Source: Flavobacterium psychrophilum DSM 3660 = ATCC 49418
GTDB taxonomy: Bacteria > Bacteroidota > Bacteroidia > Flavobacteriales > Flavobacteriaceae
DNA: 64,000 nt
NCBI RefSeq assembly: GCF_002217405.1
Contig: NZ_MUHE01000014.1
Location: 1-64,000 of the forward strand
Direction: 5' to 3'
Each line of letters begins with the position of its first letter. Position 1 is the stretch's first letter. Below are positions 53,979-63,175 of this stretch, in pieces. The notes below the pieces were generated by a model. It searched no databases, had not been told where the DNA came from, and saw only the letters and a program-made list of their open reading frames with translations. The position numbers were made by a program, and so were the translations under genes.

Positions 53979-54026
53979 CTTAAATGTCTTATGCAGTTCA
54001 GACTTGAAACATATAAGACATTTAAG
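53979..54026. repeat. 14-bp perfect inverted repeat
   Basis: The arms CTTAAATGTCTTAT (53979-53992) and ATAAGACATTTAAG (54013-54026) flank 20 bases. It lies between two converging genes. Without a T-run it is not a standard terminator, though it could fold in RNA. Confidence 0.75.
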
Positions 54027-54051
54027 AGCTATAAGAAAATATTGCTAAATT

Positions 54052-54441
54052 TTACTTATTAGGTTTTACTAAGAAAGCGTTCGGGTATTTCTTTTTTAAC
54101 GCGCGTAGTTTATTTTCGGCTTCAATTCTAGTTTTGTAATTTCCAACCCAAACTTTATATATTGGCGTGCTAAAAACAATTGTTGCATCAATGTTTTTAT
54201 TCTCTTTTCTAAAATCTGTCAATGCTTTTTTGCTCGTTACGCTTTCTCCTGTAAAAATCTGAATTTTAAAACGGTCGTTTATTGTTATCGATCCGTTTAA
54301 TTTTCTTTTTTCGTTTAGTAATTGTTCAAATCTAGGATCCTGTAAAACAGAATTTTTCATCTCTTGTGAGAAAGAATTAAATGGTAAAAACATCAAAAAA
54401 GCGATGCCGTAAAAGCTTCTTTTAAAAGTTAAGATTCTCAT
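54052..54441 (-). CDS. SPOR-domain secreted protein
   Basis: The 129 residues start MRILTFKRSFYGIAFLMF, with a signal peptide to about residue 25 (FNSFSQ). A SPOR domain follows at about 55-125 (FKIQIFTGESVTSKKALTDF, YKVWVGNYKTRIEAENKLRALKK), which binds denuded peptidoglycan glycans. The role may be in cell-envelope or division. An ATG seven codons earlier is possible but gives a poorer signal peptide. Confidence 0.85.
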   Translation of the reverse strand: MRILTFKRSFYGIAFLMFLPFNSFSQEMKNSVLQDPRFEQLLNEKRKLNGSITINDRFKIQIFTGESVTSKKALTDFRKENKNIDATIVFSTPIYKVWVGNYKTRIEAENKLRALKKKYPNAFLVKPNK

Positions 54442-54543
54442 AATGAATATATTTTTAGGCAAAAATACATTTTAACTTTCTAAACAAATCAAAAAATATT
54501 ATTTAGAATTAATATAAATTGATAATTAAGATATATTTAAGGT

Positions 54544-54573
54544 TTTGAGAATAGTACATAAGTCGTATTTTTG
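54544..54573 (+). promoter_or_regulatory. Promoter of the act operon (-33/-7)
   Basis: TTTG (54544-54547), an 18-bp spacer and TATTTTTG (54566-54573) match the Bacteroidota consensus. The leader to actA is about 80 nt. Confidence 0.65.
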
Positions 54574-54659
54574 TCGAAGTTTTTTAAATGGCAAATTAGA
54601 TTTATTTCGAAAATCGCAATAAAGATAATGTCAAATTTAAATGTTAATCATTTAATAGT

Positions 54660-55982
54660 ATGAAGAAAGTGGGTAACCATAAATCGATTTCAAGGATAAT
54701 AGCGCTGAGTTTAGCGTTAGTAATGTCCGTTTCTCTAAATTCCTTTGCGCAAACAGCTGCTCCAGTTGTTGATGCGACTACTGCTCCTGCCGCTGGTGGA
54801 GATGCTGTACAAGGAAAAGCACTTTTTAATTCGAATTGTGCGGCTTGTCATAAGTTAGATGCTAAAATGACAGGTCCAGCTTTGCGTGGTGTAACTGCAA
54901 AACATGATAAAAAATGGTTTTACGGTTGGATCAAGAATAGCTCTGCACTTATCGCTTCAGGTGATGCAGATGCTGTAAAGGTTTTTAATGAGAATAATAA
55001 GGCTGTAATGACTGCTTTTCCTCAATTATCAAACGCTGATATAGATAATATCTTAGCGTACACAGATACTGAGATAGAAAAGCCAGCAGTTTTAACGCCA
55101 ACAGCTGGTGCTGAAGGTGCTTCGTCAGAAGGTGGGATATCAAACAATTTAATTTTAGGATTGTTGACTGGTATTTTAGCGGTTTTAGTCGCTATGTTGT
55201 TTATGGTAAACAATGTCTTGGGTAAAATTGCAAAAGCTAATGGTATAGAAGTAGCTGCAAAAGAAAAGACCTTGCCTATCTGGAAGGCTTTTGCTAAAAA
55301 TCAGTTTTTAGTATTGGTTTCTGTTGTGTTGCTAATGTTGGTGAGTGCGTTTTTTGTGTACGGTTACCTATCTCAAATAGGTGTCGATAAAGATTATGCG
55401 CCAATTCAGCCAATTCACTATTCGCATAAAATTCACGCTGGTGATAATGGGATAGAATGTAAGTATTGCCACTCTTCGGCTCGTGTGAGTAAGAATGCTG
55501 GTATTCCTTCGTTAAATGTTTGTATGAATTGTCATAAAAATATTTCTGAATTCCAAGGGGATAAAGATTCTACTTATGTTGAATATACTAAAGAGTATTA
55601 CACTGGAGAAATTCAAAAACTATACGATGCGGTGGGTTGGGATAAAACATCTCAAAAATACACTGGGAAAACAAAACCAGTAAAATGGATTCGAATTCAT
55701 AATTTACCTGATTTCGTTTACTTTAATCACTCACAACACGTAACAGTTGCTGGGATCGAATGCCAGAAATGTCATGGACCAGTTCAAACTTATGAAATTC
55801 AAAAGCAATTTGCACCACTAACAATGGGTTGGTGTATTAATTGTCACCGTGCAACAGATGTGAAAGTAGAAGGAAATGATTACTACAAAAAAATTCATAC
55901 CGAACTTTCTAAAAAATATGGTGTAGACAAGTTGACTGCAGCGCAAATGGGAGGTTTAGAATGTGGTAAATGCCATTACTAA
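54660..55982 (+). CDS. actA: Alternative complex III subunit ActA, multiheme cytochrome c
   Basis: The 440 residues have an N-terminal export signal (about 1-31). A monoheme cytochrome c domain follows (CAACH at about residue 60), then a TM segment (about 165-185) and another at about 215-237. The pentaheme domain has CKYCH, CMNCH, CQKCH, CINCH and CGKCH. This gives six CxxCH sites, one more than a plain pentaheme ActA. ActA carries electrons from the quinol-oxidising core to the oxidase on the periplasmic side. It is the first gene of actABCDEF. Confidence 0.93.
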   Translation: MKKVGNHKSISRIIALSLALVMSVSLNSFAQTAAPVVDATTAPAAGGDAVQGKALFNSNCAACHKLDAKMTGPALRGVTAKHDKKWFYGWIKNSSALIASGDADAVKVFNENNKAVMTAFPQLSNADIDNILAYTDTEIEKPAVLTPTAGAEGASSEGGISNNLILGLLTGILAVLVAMLFMVNNVLGKIAKANGIEVAAKEKTLPIWKAFAKNQFLVLVSVVLLMLVSAFFVYGYLSQIGVDKDYAPIQPIHYSHKIHAGDNGIECKYCHSSARVSKNAGIPSLNVCMNCHKNISEFQGDKDSTYVEYTKEYYTGEIQKLYDAVGWDKTSQKYTGKTKPVKWIRIHNLPDFVYFNHSQHVTVAGIECQKCHGPVQTYEIQKQFAPLTMGWCINCHRATDVKVEGNDYYKKIHTELSKKYGVDKLTAAQMGGLECGKCHY

Positions 55983-56042
55983 AATAGTTAATAGGTTAAT
56001 TGTATATCTTTAACCGAAAACTAAATGACGAAAAAAAAATAC

Positions 56043-56066
56043 CGAATAAACGAATAAACGAATAAG
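56043..56066 (+). repeat. Tandem 8-mer array before actB
   Basis: Three units, CGAATAAA, CGAATAAA and CGAATAAG, end 5 bp before the actB start codon. Confidence 0.85.
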
Positions 56067-56071
56067 AAAAT

Positions 56072-59000
56072 ATGTCATCAAACAAAAAATACTGGAAAAG
56101 TGTTGAAGAGCTAAACGAAAATAGTTCTATTGTTGAGACGCTTAGAAATAACGAATTTGTAGAAGAAATTTCAACAAATGAATTTTTAGGTGATGCAGTT
56201 ACATTAGCTACATCTTCTACAACACGTCGTGACTTTCTTAAGTACGTTGGATTTACTACGGCTGCTGCCTCTCTTGCGGCTTGTGAAGGTCCAGTGCATA
56301 AGTCAATTCCTTATGTAGTTCAACCTGAAGAAATTGTGCCTGGAGTTGCAGATTATTATGCAACTACTATTGCAGATGGTTTCGATTTTGCTAATGTTTT
56401 AGTAAAAACTCGTGAAGGTCGTCCTATTAAAATAGAAAATAATAAAATTGCTGGTGCAAATTTCCACGCAAATGCACGTGTTCATGCTTCTGTATTGTCA
56501 TTATATGATAGTATGCGTATGAAAACTTCGAAAATTGCTGGTAAAGACACAATTTGGGAGCAGGCAAATGCTAAAATTAAAGCTAGTATAGCTGATGCTA
56601 AAGCAAAAGGAGGAAAAGTAGTGTTGCTAACAAATACTTCTGCGAGTCCATCTACAGATAAGTTAATTGCTCAGTTTTTAGTTTCAAATCCAAACGCAAA
56701 GCATGTAACTTATGATGCAGTTTCTTCATCAGAAGCTTTAGATGCTTTTCAAACGGTTTATGGTGAGAGAGCTTTGGCAGAATATGATTTTTCAAAAGCT
56801 AATGTAATTGTTTCTATTGGTGCAGATTTCTTAGGGGATTGGCAAGGTGGTGGTTTCGATGCGGGTTATGCGCAAGGACGTATTCCTCAAAACGGAAAAA
56901 TGTCACGTCACTTTCAGTTTGAATCTAATATGACACTTTCAGGTGCTGCTGCCGATAAGCGCGTGCCAATGACGGTTGCTAATCAAAAACAAGCATTAGT
57001 TCAAATATATAATGTAATTACAGGTTCTTCTATAGGTTCTTCTAAAGATGAAGCGGTGATGAAAGCTGCGCAACAACTAAAAGCTGCAGGAAGTAAAGGT
57101 GTTTTGGTTTGTGGTATCGATGATAAAAATGCTCAATTGTTAGTTTTAGCTATCAATAAAGTGTTGTCAAGCGAAGCTTTTAATACAGCAAATACACGTC
57201 AAATCCGTAAAGGAAATAATGCTGATGTGAAACAGCTTTTAGCCGACATGAAATCGGGTGCTGTTCATACTTTAATTATGAATGGTGTAAATCCTGTTTA
57301 TTCTTTGCCAAACGGAAAAGAGTTTGCAAATTCATTAAAAAAAGTAAAACTTTCTGTTGCATTTGCAATGAAAGAAGATGAGACTGCTGCTGTTGCGAAT
57401 ATTGCAGTTGCAACACCTCATTATTTAGAATCTTGGGGAGATGTAAGTATTGTTAAAGGAAGTTATGCTTTAACACAACCTACTATTCGTCCTTTATTTG
57501 ATACTGTTCAATTTCAAGATGCTTTGTTATCTTGGACAGGAAACGCTCAAACATATTATGATTATTTACGTTCTTCTTGGTCAGGTGCAAAATCATGGAA
57601 TCAATTGGTTCATGACGGTGTAGTTTTTACAGAAGGAATTTCAGCTAGTGCAGGAGTTGGTGCCGATTATAACGGAGCTGCTTCAACTTTGGCTAAAGCC
57701 ACTTCAAAAGGATTAGAATTGGTATTATATACTAAAACTGGTTTAGGAGATGGTCAGCAAGCAAATAATCCTTGGTTGCAAGAATTTCCAGATCCAATTA
57801 CAAGAGCGTCATGGGATAATTATTTAACAATATCTCAGGCTGATGCTACTACTTCAGGTATTGAAAACTGGAATGTAGCTAATGGTGGGCTTAACGGAAG
57901 TTATGTTACTTTAACTGTAGATGGAGTAAAACTGGAAAAAGTTCCGGTAATAATTCAGCCAGGTCAAGCAAAAGGTACTGTTGGATTGGCTTTGGGTTAT
58001 GGTCGTAAAGCGGCTATGAAAGAAGAAATGCAAGTGGGAGTAAATGCTTACACTTTATACAATAACTTTAGTAATGTGCAAAATGTATCAATTGCTAAAG
58101 AAGACGGAGAACATGAGTTTGCTTGTGTTCAGTTGCAAAGAACATTAATGGGTCGTGGAGATATTATCAAAGAAACTTCCCTTGATATATTTAATACAAA
58201 AGATGCTGAAGAATGGAATTTAGTTCCTATGGTATCTTTAGATCATAAAGAGGTGCCTGCTACTAGTGTAGATTTATGGGAGTCTTTCGATCGTACTGTT
58301 GGTCATCATTTTAATCTTTCTATCGATTTGAATGCTTGTACTGGTTGTGGGGCTTGTGTTATCGCTTGTCATGCAGAAAATAATGTACCAGTAGTTGGAA
58401 AATCTGAAGTGAGAAGAAGTCGTGATATGCACTGGTTGCGTATCGATAGGTATTATTCTTCTGAAACAACTTTTGAAGGTGATAATAAAGCCAAAGAGGG
58501 TAGCGAAGGGTTAATAGATTCTGTTGCTACTTTGCGTGGTATGGAAGTTCCTTCGGATAATCCTCAAGTTGCTTTCCAACCTGTTATGTGTCAGCATTGT
58601 AATCATGCGCCTTGTGAAACTGTTTGTCCTGTGGCAGCAACCTCTCATAGTCGCCAAGGTCAGAACCACATGGCTTACAATAGATGTGTTGGAACTAGAT
58701 ATTGTGCTAACAACTGTCCTTATAAAGTTCGTCGTTTTAACTGGTTCTTATATAACGGAAACGATGAGTTTGATTATCACATGAATGACGATTTAGGTCG
58801 TATGGTATTAAATCCTGATGTGAATGTTCGTTCTCGTGGAGTTATGGAAAAATGTTCGATGTGTATTCAAATGACACAAAAGACAATTTTAACAGCAAAA
58901 CGTGAAGGACGAGAAGTTAAGGCTGACGAATTTGAAACAGCTTGTTCTAACGCATGTACTTCTGGAGCTATGGTTTTTGGAGATGTAAACAACAAAGAAG

Positions 59001-59101
59001 ATAAAGTAACAGAATTGTCAGAAGATAAAAGAATGTATCACTTGTTAGAACACATTGGAACAAAACCAAATGTATTTTATCACGTAAAAGTTAGAAATTA
59101 G
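56072..59101 (+). CDS. actB: Alternative complex III subunit ActB, iron-sulfur/molybdopterin-like
   Basis: The 1009 residues include a Tat-like signal at about 50-75 (TTRRDFLKYVGFTTAAASLAAC), preceded by an unusually long N-terminal extension and ending in a lipobox-like AAC. The first large domain resembles molybdopterin oxidoreductases, but in ACIII it binds no molybdenum. The C-terminal ferredoxin domain (from about 755) has four clusters' worth of cysteines: CTGCGACVIAC, CQHCNHAPCETVCP, CVGTRYCANNCP and CSMC...CSNACTSGA. It passes electrons from menaquinol to the ActA hemes. Confidence 0.94.
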   Translation: MSSNKKYWKSVEELNENSSIVETLRNNEFVEEISTNEFLGDAVTLATSSTTRRDFLKYVGFTTAAASLAACEGPVHKSIPYVVQPEEIVPGVADYYATTIADGFDFANVLVKTREGRPIKIENNKIAGANFHANARVHASVLSLYDSMRMKTSKIAGKDTIWEQANAKIKASIADAKAKGGKVVLLTNTSASPSTDKLIAQFLVSNPNAKHVTYDAVSSSEALDAFQTVYGERALAEYDFSKANVIVSIGADFLGDWQGGGFDAGYAQGRIPQNGKMSRHFQFESNMTLSGAAADKRVPMTVANQKQALVQIYNVITGSSIGSSKDEAVMKAAQQLKAAGSKGVLVCGIDDKNAQLLVLAINKVLSSEAFNTANTRQIRKGNNADVKQLLADMKSGAVHTLIMNGVNPVYSLPNGKEFANSLKKVKLSVAFAMKEDETAAVANIAVATPHYLESWGDVSIVKGSYALTQPTIRPLFDTVQFQDALLSWTGNAQTYYDYLRSSWSGAKSWNQLVHDGVVFTEGISASAGVGADYNGAASTLAKATSKGLELVLYTKTGLGDGQQANNPWLQEFPDPITRASWDNYLTISQADATTSGIENWNVANGGLNGSYVTLTVDGVKLEKVPVIIQPGQAKGTVGLALGYGRKAAMKEEMQVGVNAYTLYNNFSNVQNVSIAKEDGEHEFACVQLQRTLMGRGDIIKETSLDIFNTKDAEEWNLVPMVSLDHKEVPATSVDLWESFDRTVGHHFNLSIDLNACTGCGACVIACHAENNVPVVGKSEVRRSRDMHWLRIDRYYSSETTFEGDNKAKEGSEGLIDSVATLRGMEVPSDNPQVAFQPVMCQHCNHAPCETVCPVAATSHSRQGQNHMAYNRCVGTRYCANNCPYKVRRFNWFLYNGNDEFDYHMNDDLGRMVLNPDVNVRSRGVMEKCSMCIQMTQKTILTAKREGREVKADEFETACSNACTSGAMVFGDVNNKEDKVTELSEDKRMYHLLEHIGTKPNVFYHVKVRN

Positions 59102-59160
59102 TAATAATAGGTACAAAGTAGAATTGTAAAATATAGATAAGAAAGATGATTTTTATAAAT

Positions 59161-59188
59161 CTGAAATCTAAAATCTAAAATCTAAAAT
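59161..59188 (+). repeat. Tandem heptamer array before actC
   Basis: Four units, CTGAAAT, CTAAAAT, CTAAAAT and CTAAAAT, end 6 bp before the actC start codon. They have the same sequence and orientation as the arrays before etfA and the DUF151 gene. Confidence 0.85.
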
Positions 59189-59194
59189 TAAATT

Positions 59195-60601
59195 ATGTCG
59201 TCTCATTACGAAGCACCCATTAGAAAACCTTTGGTTTTTGGTAACAAAAGTTATCATGACGTTACTGTAGATGTAGCAAGACCAGTAGAAGGTAGAGCAA
59301 ACAAACAATGGTGGACAGTATTTTATATCGCTTTAGCTGCATTTTTGTGGGGATTAAGCTGTATGATTTATACCATCACAACAGGAATAGGAACTTGGGG
59401 ATTAAATAAAACAATTGGTTGGGCTTGGGATATCACTAACTTTGTTTGGTGGGTTGGTATCGGTCATGCTGGAACCTTAATTTCTGCGGTATTATTATTA
59501 TTCCGCCAAAAATGGAGAATGGCTATTAACCGTTCTGCAGAAGCAATGACTATTTTTTCAGTAATGCAAGCAGGTTTATTTCCTATAATTCACATGGGTC
59601 GTCCTTGGTTGGGATATTGGGTTTTGCCCATCCCTAATCAATTTGGTTCTCTTTGGGTAAACTTTAATTCACCATTGCTTTGGGATGTTTTTGCAATCTC
59701 AACTTATTTGTCAGTGTCATTAGTTTTCTGGTGGACTGGTTTGTTGCCTGATTTTGCAATGATTAGAGATAGAGCTGTAACGCCATTTAATAAAAGGGTT
59801 TATTCTATATTAAGTTTTGGTTGGTCAGGTCGTGCAAAAGATTGGCAACGCTTCGAAGAGGTTTCACTTGTTTTGGCAGGTTTAGCAACTCCATTGGTTC
59901 TCTCTGTACACACAATTGTATCTTTTGACTTTGCTACTTCAGTAGTTCCAGGTTGGCATACAACTATTCTTCCCCCTTATTTTGTGGCAGGAGCTGTGTT
60001 TTCTGGTTTTGCGATGGTAAATACTTTGCTTATTATAATGAGGAAAGTATCTAATCTAGAAGATTATATCACAATTCAACACATCGAATTGATGAATATT
60101 GTCATCATGATCACTGGTTCTATTGTGGGATGTGCATATATTACAGAACTTTTTGTAGCTTGGTACTCAGGTGTTGAATATGAACAATATGCGTTTTTGA
60201 ACAGAGCTACTGGTCCTTACTGGTGGGCATATTGGGCCATGATGTCTTGTAATGTTTTTTCTCCACAGTTCATGTGGTTCAAAAAATTGCGTACTAGTAT
60301 AATGTTCTCATTTGTAATCTCTATTGTAGTAAATATAGGAATGTGGTTTGAGCGTTTTGTAATTATTGTAACTTCGTTACACCGTGATTACTTGCCATCA
60401 TCTTGGACAATGTTCCAGCCAACATTTGTAGATATAGGTATTTTTATAGGTACTATTGGATTCTTTTTTGTATTGTTTTTACTTTACTCTAGATCATTCC
60501 CAGTGATTGCTCAGGCAGAAGTAAAAACTATCTTGAAATCATCGGGAGATAATTACAAAAGAGAAAGAGAACAAAATGGACATAATCACGATAATCACTA
60601 A
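59195..60601 (+). CDS. actC: Alternative complex III subunit ActC (NrfD-like)
   Basis: A 468-residue integral membrane protein with about ten TM segments of the NrfD/PsrC family. It contains WWVGIGHAGTLISAVLLL and IIHMGRPWLGYWVLPIPNQ, which form part of the quinol site in ACIII. A hydrophilic His/Asn-rich tail ends the protein. actD follows after 6 bp. Confidence 0.94.
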   Translation: MSSHYEAPIRKPLVFGNKSYHDVTVDVARPVEGRANKQWWTVFYIALAAFLWGLSCMIYTITTGIGTWGLNKTIGWAWDITNFVWWVGIGHAGTLISAVLLLFRQKWRMAINRSAEAMTIFSVMQAGLFPIIHMGRPWLGYWVLPIPNQFGSLWVNFNSPLLWDVFAISTYLSVSLVFWWTGLLPDFAMIRDRAVTPFNKRVYSILSFGWSGRAKDWQRFEEVSLVLAGLATPLVLSVHTIVSFDFATSVVPGWHTTILPPYFVAGAVFSGFAMVNTLLIIMRKVSNLEDYITIQHIELMNIVIMITGSIVGCAYITELFVAWYSGVEYEQYAFLNRATGPYWWAYWAMMSCNVFSPQFMWFKKLRTSIMFSFVISIVVNIGMWFERFVIIVTSLHRDYLPSSWTMFQPTFVDIGIFIGTIGFFFVLFLLYSRSFPVIAQAEVKTILKSSGDNYKREREQNGHNHDNH

Positions 60602-60607
60602 TCAGTC

Positions 60608-61132
60608 ATGAGTAATAAAGTAATACATGCACTATATAATGATGACGATGTTTTGATGGATGCTGTAAAGCAAACCAGATTAGCACACCATCATATTGAA
60701 GAGGTTTATACCCCATTTCCAGTCCATGGTCTAGATAAGGCTATGGGATTGGCACCAACAAGAATTGCAATTTGTGCCTTTTTGTACGGATTAACAGGTT
60801 TGTCTTTTGGAACTTTTATGATGAATTATATCATGATTCAAGATTGGCCACAAGACATAGGTGGAAAACCAAGTTTTTCTTACATTCAAAATATGCCTTC
60901 TTTTGTGCCTATTATGTTTGAAGAAACAGTTTTTTTTGCTGCTCACTTAATGGTTATTACTTTTTATATGAGAAGTAAATTATGGCCGTTTAAACAGGCA
61001 GAAAATCCTGATGTTCGTACAACAGATGATCACTTCTTGATGGAAGTTGCAGTAAATAATAATGAAGATGAATTGACTTCTTTCCTAAAAAACACAGGAG
61101 CTGTTGAAGTTAAAGTAGTAGAAAAGCATTAA
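60608..61132 (+). CDS. actD: Alternative complex III subunit ActD (DUF3341)
   Basis: A 174-residue protein with an N-terminal cytoplasmic domain (LAHHHIEEVYTPFPVHGLD) and two TM segments (about 55-75 and 98-120), typical of DUF3341. A structural subunit. It is tightly packed between actC and actE. Confidence 0.92.
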   Translation: MSNKVIHALYNDDDVLMDAVKQTRLAHHHIEEVYTPFPVHGLDKAMGLAPTRIAICAFLYGLTGLSFGTFMMNYIMIQDWPQDIGGKPSFSYIQNMPSFVPIMFEETVFFAAHLMVITFYMRSKLWPFKQAENPDVRTTDDHFLMEVAVNNNEDELTSFLKNTGAVEVKVVEKH

Positions 61133-61140
61133 TCAGAACT

Positions 61141-61686
61141 ATGAAAAAAGTATATACACTAGCAGTTTTAATGGGGATGTCCTCATTGCTGTTTTCATGT
61201 CAAGATAAGTTAAAGCCTAACTATCAGTTTTTTCCTAACATGTATGAGTCTGCGGGTTACGAAACCTATTCTGAATCATCTGCTTTCAAAAACGGAAAAG
61301 AAGGACAGCTTCCTGTACAAGGAACTGTAAAAAGAGGTTTTGTTCCTTATGAAATACCAAATACTCCTGAGGGTTATTTAGCTTCGAAAAAGATTAATAC
61401 CACACCTTTATACTCTACGAAAGTTGATTCAGATAAAGGAAAAGTATTATTTGATATTTACTGTGCTATTTGTCATGGTGAAAAAGGTGATGGAAAAGGT
61501 AATTTAGTAAAAAGAGAGAAGTATCTTGGTGTTCCTAGTTATGCAGACAGAGAAGTTTCTGTTGGAAGTATTTACCATGTTGAAACTTATGGGCTAAATT
61601 CTATGGGATCTTATGCTAATCAGTTATCACAAACTGAAAGATGGCAAGTTGCCGCTTATGTTTTGAAACTTAAGTCTGAATTATAA
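61141..61686 (+). CDS. actE: Alternative complex III subunit ActE, monoheme cytochrome c lipoprotein
   Basis: The 181 residues have a lipoprotein signal (MSSLLFSC, Cys at about residue 20), a single heme site (CAICHGEKGDGKG at about residue 110) and a distal methionine candidate in YGLNSMGSYANQL. It is the lipid-anchored cytochrome that can hand electrons to the oxidase encoded downstream. Confidence 0.93.
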   Translation: MKKVYTLAVLMGMSSLLFSCQDKLKPNYQFFPNMYESAGYETYSESSAFKNGKEGQLPVQGTVKRGFVPYEIPNTPEGYLASKKINTTPLYSTKVDSDKGKVLFDIYCAICHGEKGDGKGNLVKREKYLGVPSYADREVSVGSIYHVETYGLNSMGSYANQLSQTERWQVAAYVLKLKSEL

Positions 61687-61711
61687 TTGTAAAACAATCT
61701 ATTTATAAATT

Positions 61712-63157
61712 ATGTATACATTTTCAAGCAAATTAAAAAACTTATCATTTATCTTAATGCTTTTAGGAGCATTAGGTATAGGATATGGTTTTTTCACTGC
61801 CCCTAAAAATACACAAGATGTAGAAGCAATTCTTGCATCAAGTCATGGTGAGCATCATGAAGTATCTGCTCATGAACTTAAGGCAACTCATGTAGATGTT
61901 GCTCATGCAACATCGGTTGTTAAAAATTCAGTAGCTTTAAATGAAAATCATTTAGATTCTGTTTCAAAAATGGCTACAGAAAAACATATTGTATCTAAAG
62001 AAAAAGTAAGCCTTACAGATGCTCATGTAGAACACGAAGAGCATGTAGCGCATGTCTTAGGTCAGTTGCAAAACAAGCCTTGGGCCGCTTTGTACGTTGC
62101 TGCCTTATTCTTTATGCTAATATCACTTGGAGTCTTAGCGTTTTATGCTATTCAGCATGCTGCACAAGCAGGATGGTCTCCTGTATTGTTTAGAGTGATG
62201 GAAGCTATAACTTCTTATCTGGTTCCTGGTGCTATAATCGTTTATGTGTTATTGGTACTTTCAGGTTTGCATTTTAATCATTTATTCATTTGGATGAATG
62301 AGGGTGTTACTGAGCTCGGAAATGAAAATTATGACGAAATAATTGCTGGAAAATCTGGGTATTTAAACGTTCCGTTTTTCCTAATTAGAGCTGCTATTTT
62401 TATGGGTGGTTGGATATTGTATCGTAACTATACCCGCAAAAATGCCTTAGCATTAGACGAGACAAATGATGTGACTTATTATAAGAAAAATTTCAAAGCT
62501 TCAGCAGGATTTTTAGCCTTTTTCTTAGTGTCAGAATCTATGATGTCTTGGGATTGGATTATGTCTGTAGATCCTCATTGGTATAGTACTCTATTTGGTT
62601 GGTATGTTTTTGCAAGTTTTTTTGTAAGCGGAATTACTGTTATTGCTTTAATAACCTTATATTTAAAATCTAAAGGATATTTAGAAAACGTAAACAACAG
62701 CCATTTTCATGATTTAGCTAAATTTATGTTTGGTATATCCGTATTTTGGACTTACTTATGGTTCTCTCAATTTATGTTAATGTGGTATGCAAATATCCCA
62801 GAAGAAGTAACATATTTTAAATTTAGAATCGAACATTATAACTTGCCTTTCTTTGGTATGGTAGCTATGAACTTTGTGTTCCCAATTTTAATATTGATTA
62901 ATACAGATTTCAAACGTGTCCCTTGGATAATATCTATGGCTGGCGTTGTAATTTTATGTGGTCATTATTTAGATTTTCATAATATGATTTATCCTGCTTC
63001 AGTAGGAGATCAATGGTTTATAGGAATTTCAGAAATAAGTTCAATATTATTCTTTGTGGGATTGTTTATATTTGTTGTCTTTACAACACTTGCAAAACAA
63101 CCATTATTGCCAAAAGGTAATCCACTTATCGAAGAAAGTAAGCATTTTCATTATTAA
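61712..63157 (+). CDS. actF: Alternative complex III subunit ActF (NrfD-like)
   Basis: A 481-residue membrane protein of the ActC/ActF type with about ten TM segments. Between TM1 (about 11-30) and TM2 (about 122-145) is a polar loop with twelve histidines in residues 45-114 (SHGEHHE, AHVEHEEHVAH), which I do not expect in the core fold. LHFNHLFIWMNEGV and SAGFLAFFLVSESMMSWDWIMSVDPHW are family blocks. coxB follows after 18 bp. Confidence 0.92.
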   Translation: MYTFSSKLKNLSFILMLLGALGIGYGFFTAPKNTQDVEAILASSHGEHHEVSAHELKATHVDVAHATSVVKNSVALNENHLDSVSKMATEKHIVSKEKVSLTDAHVEHEEHVAHVLGQLQNKPWAALYVAALFFMLISLGVLAFYAIQHAAQAGWSPVLFRVMEAITSYLVPGAIIVYVLLVLSGLHFNHLFIWMNEGVTELGNENYDEIIAGKSGYLNVPFFLIRAAIFMGGWILYRNYTRKNALALDETNDVTYYKKNFKASAGFLAFFLVSESMMSWDWIMSVDPHWYSTLFGWYVFASFFVSGITVIALITLYLKSKGYLENVNNSHFHDLAKFMFGISVFWTYLWFSQFMLMWYANIPEEVTYFKFRIEHYNLPFFGMVAMNFVFPILILINTDFKRVPWIISMAGVVILCGHYLDFHNMIYPASVGDQWFIGISEISSILFFVGLFIFVVFTTLAKQPLLPKGNPLIEESKHFHY

Positions 63158-63175
63158 TATTTAAACAAAAAACAG

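Noticed and set aside
56072..59101. ActB as a working molybdenum oxidoreductase
   Set aside because: The context is the complete actABCDEF set; in ACIII the molybdopterin-like domain carries no molybdenum cofactor.
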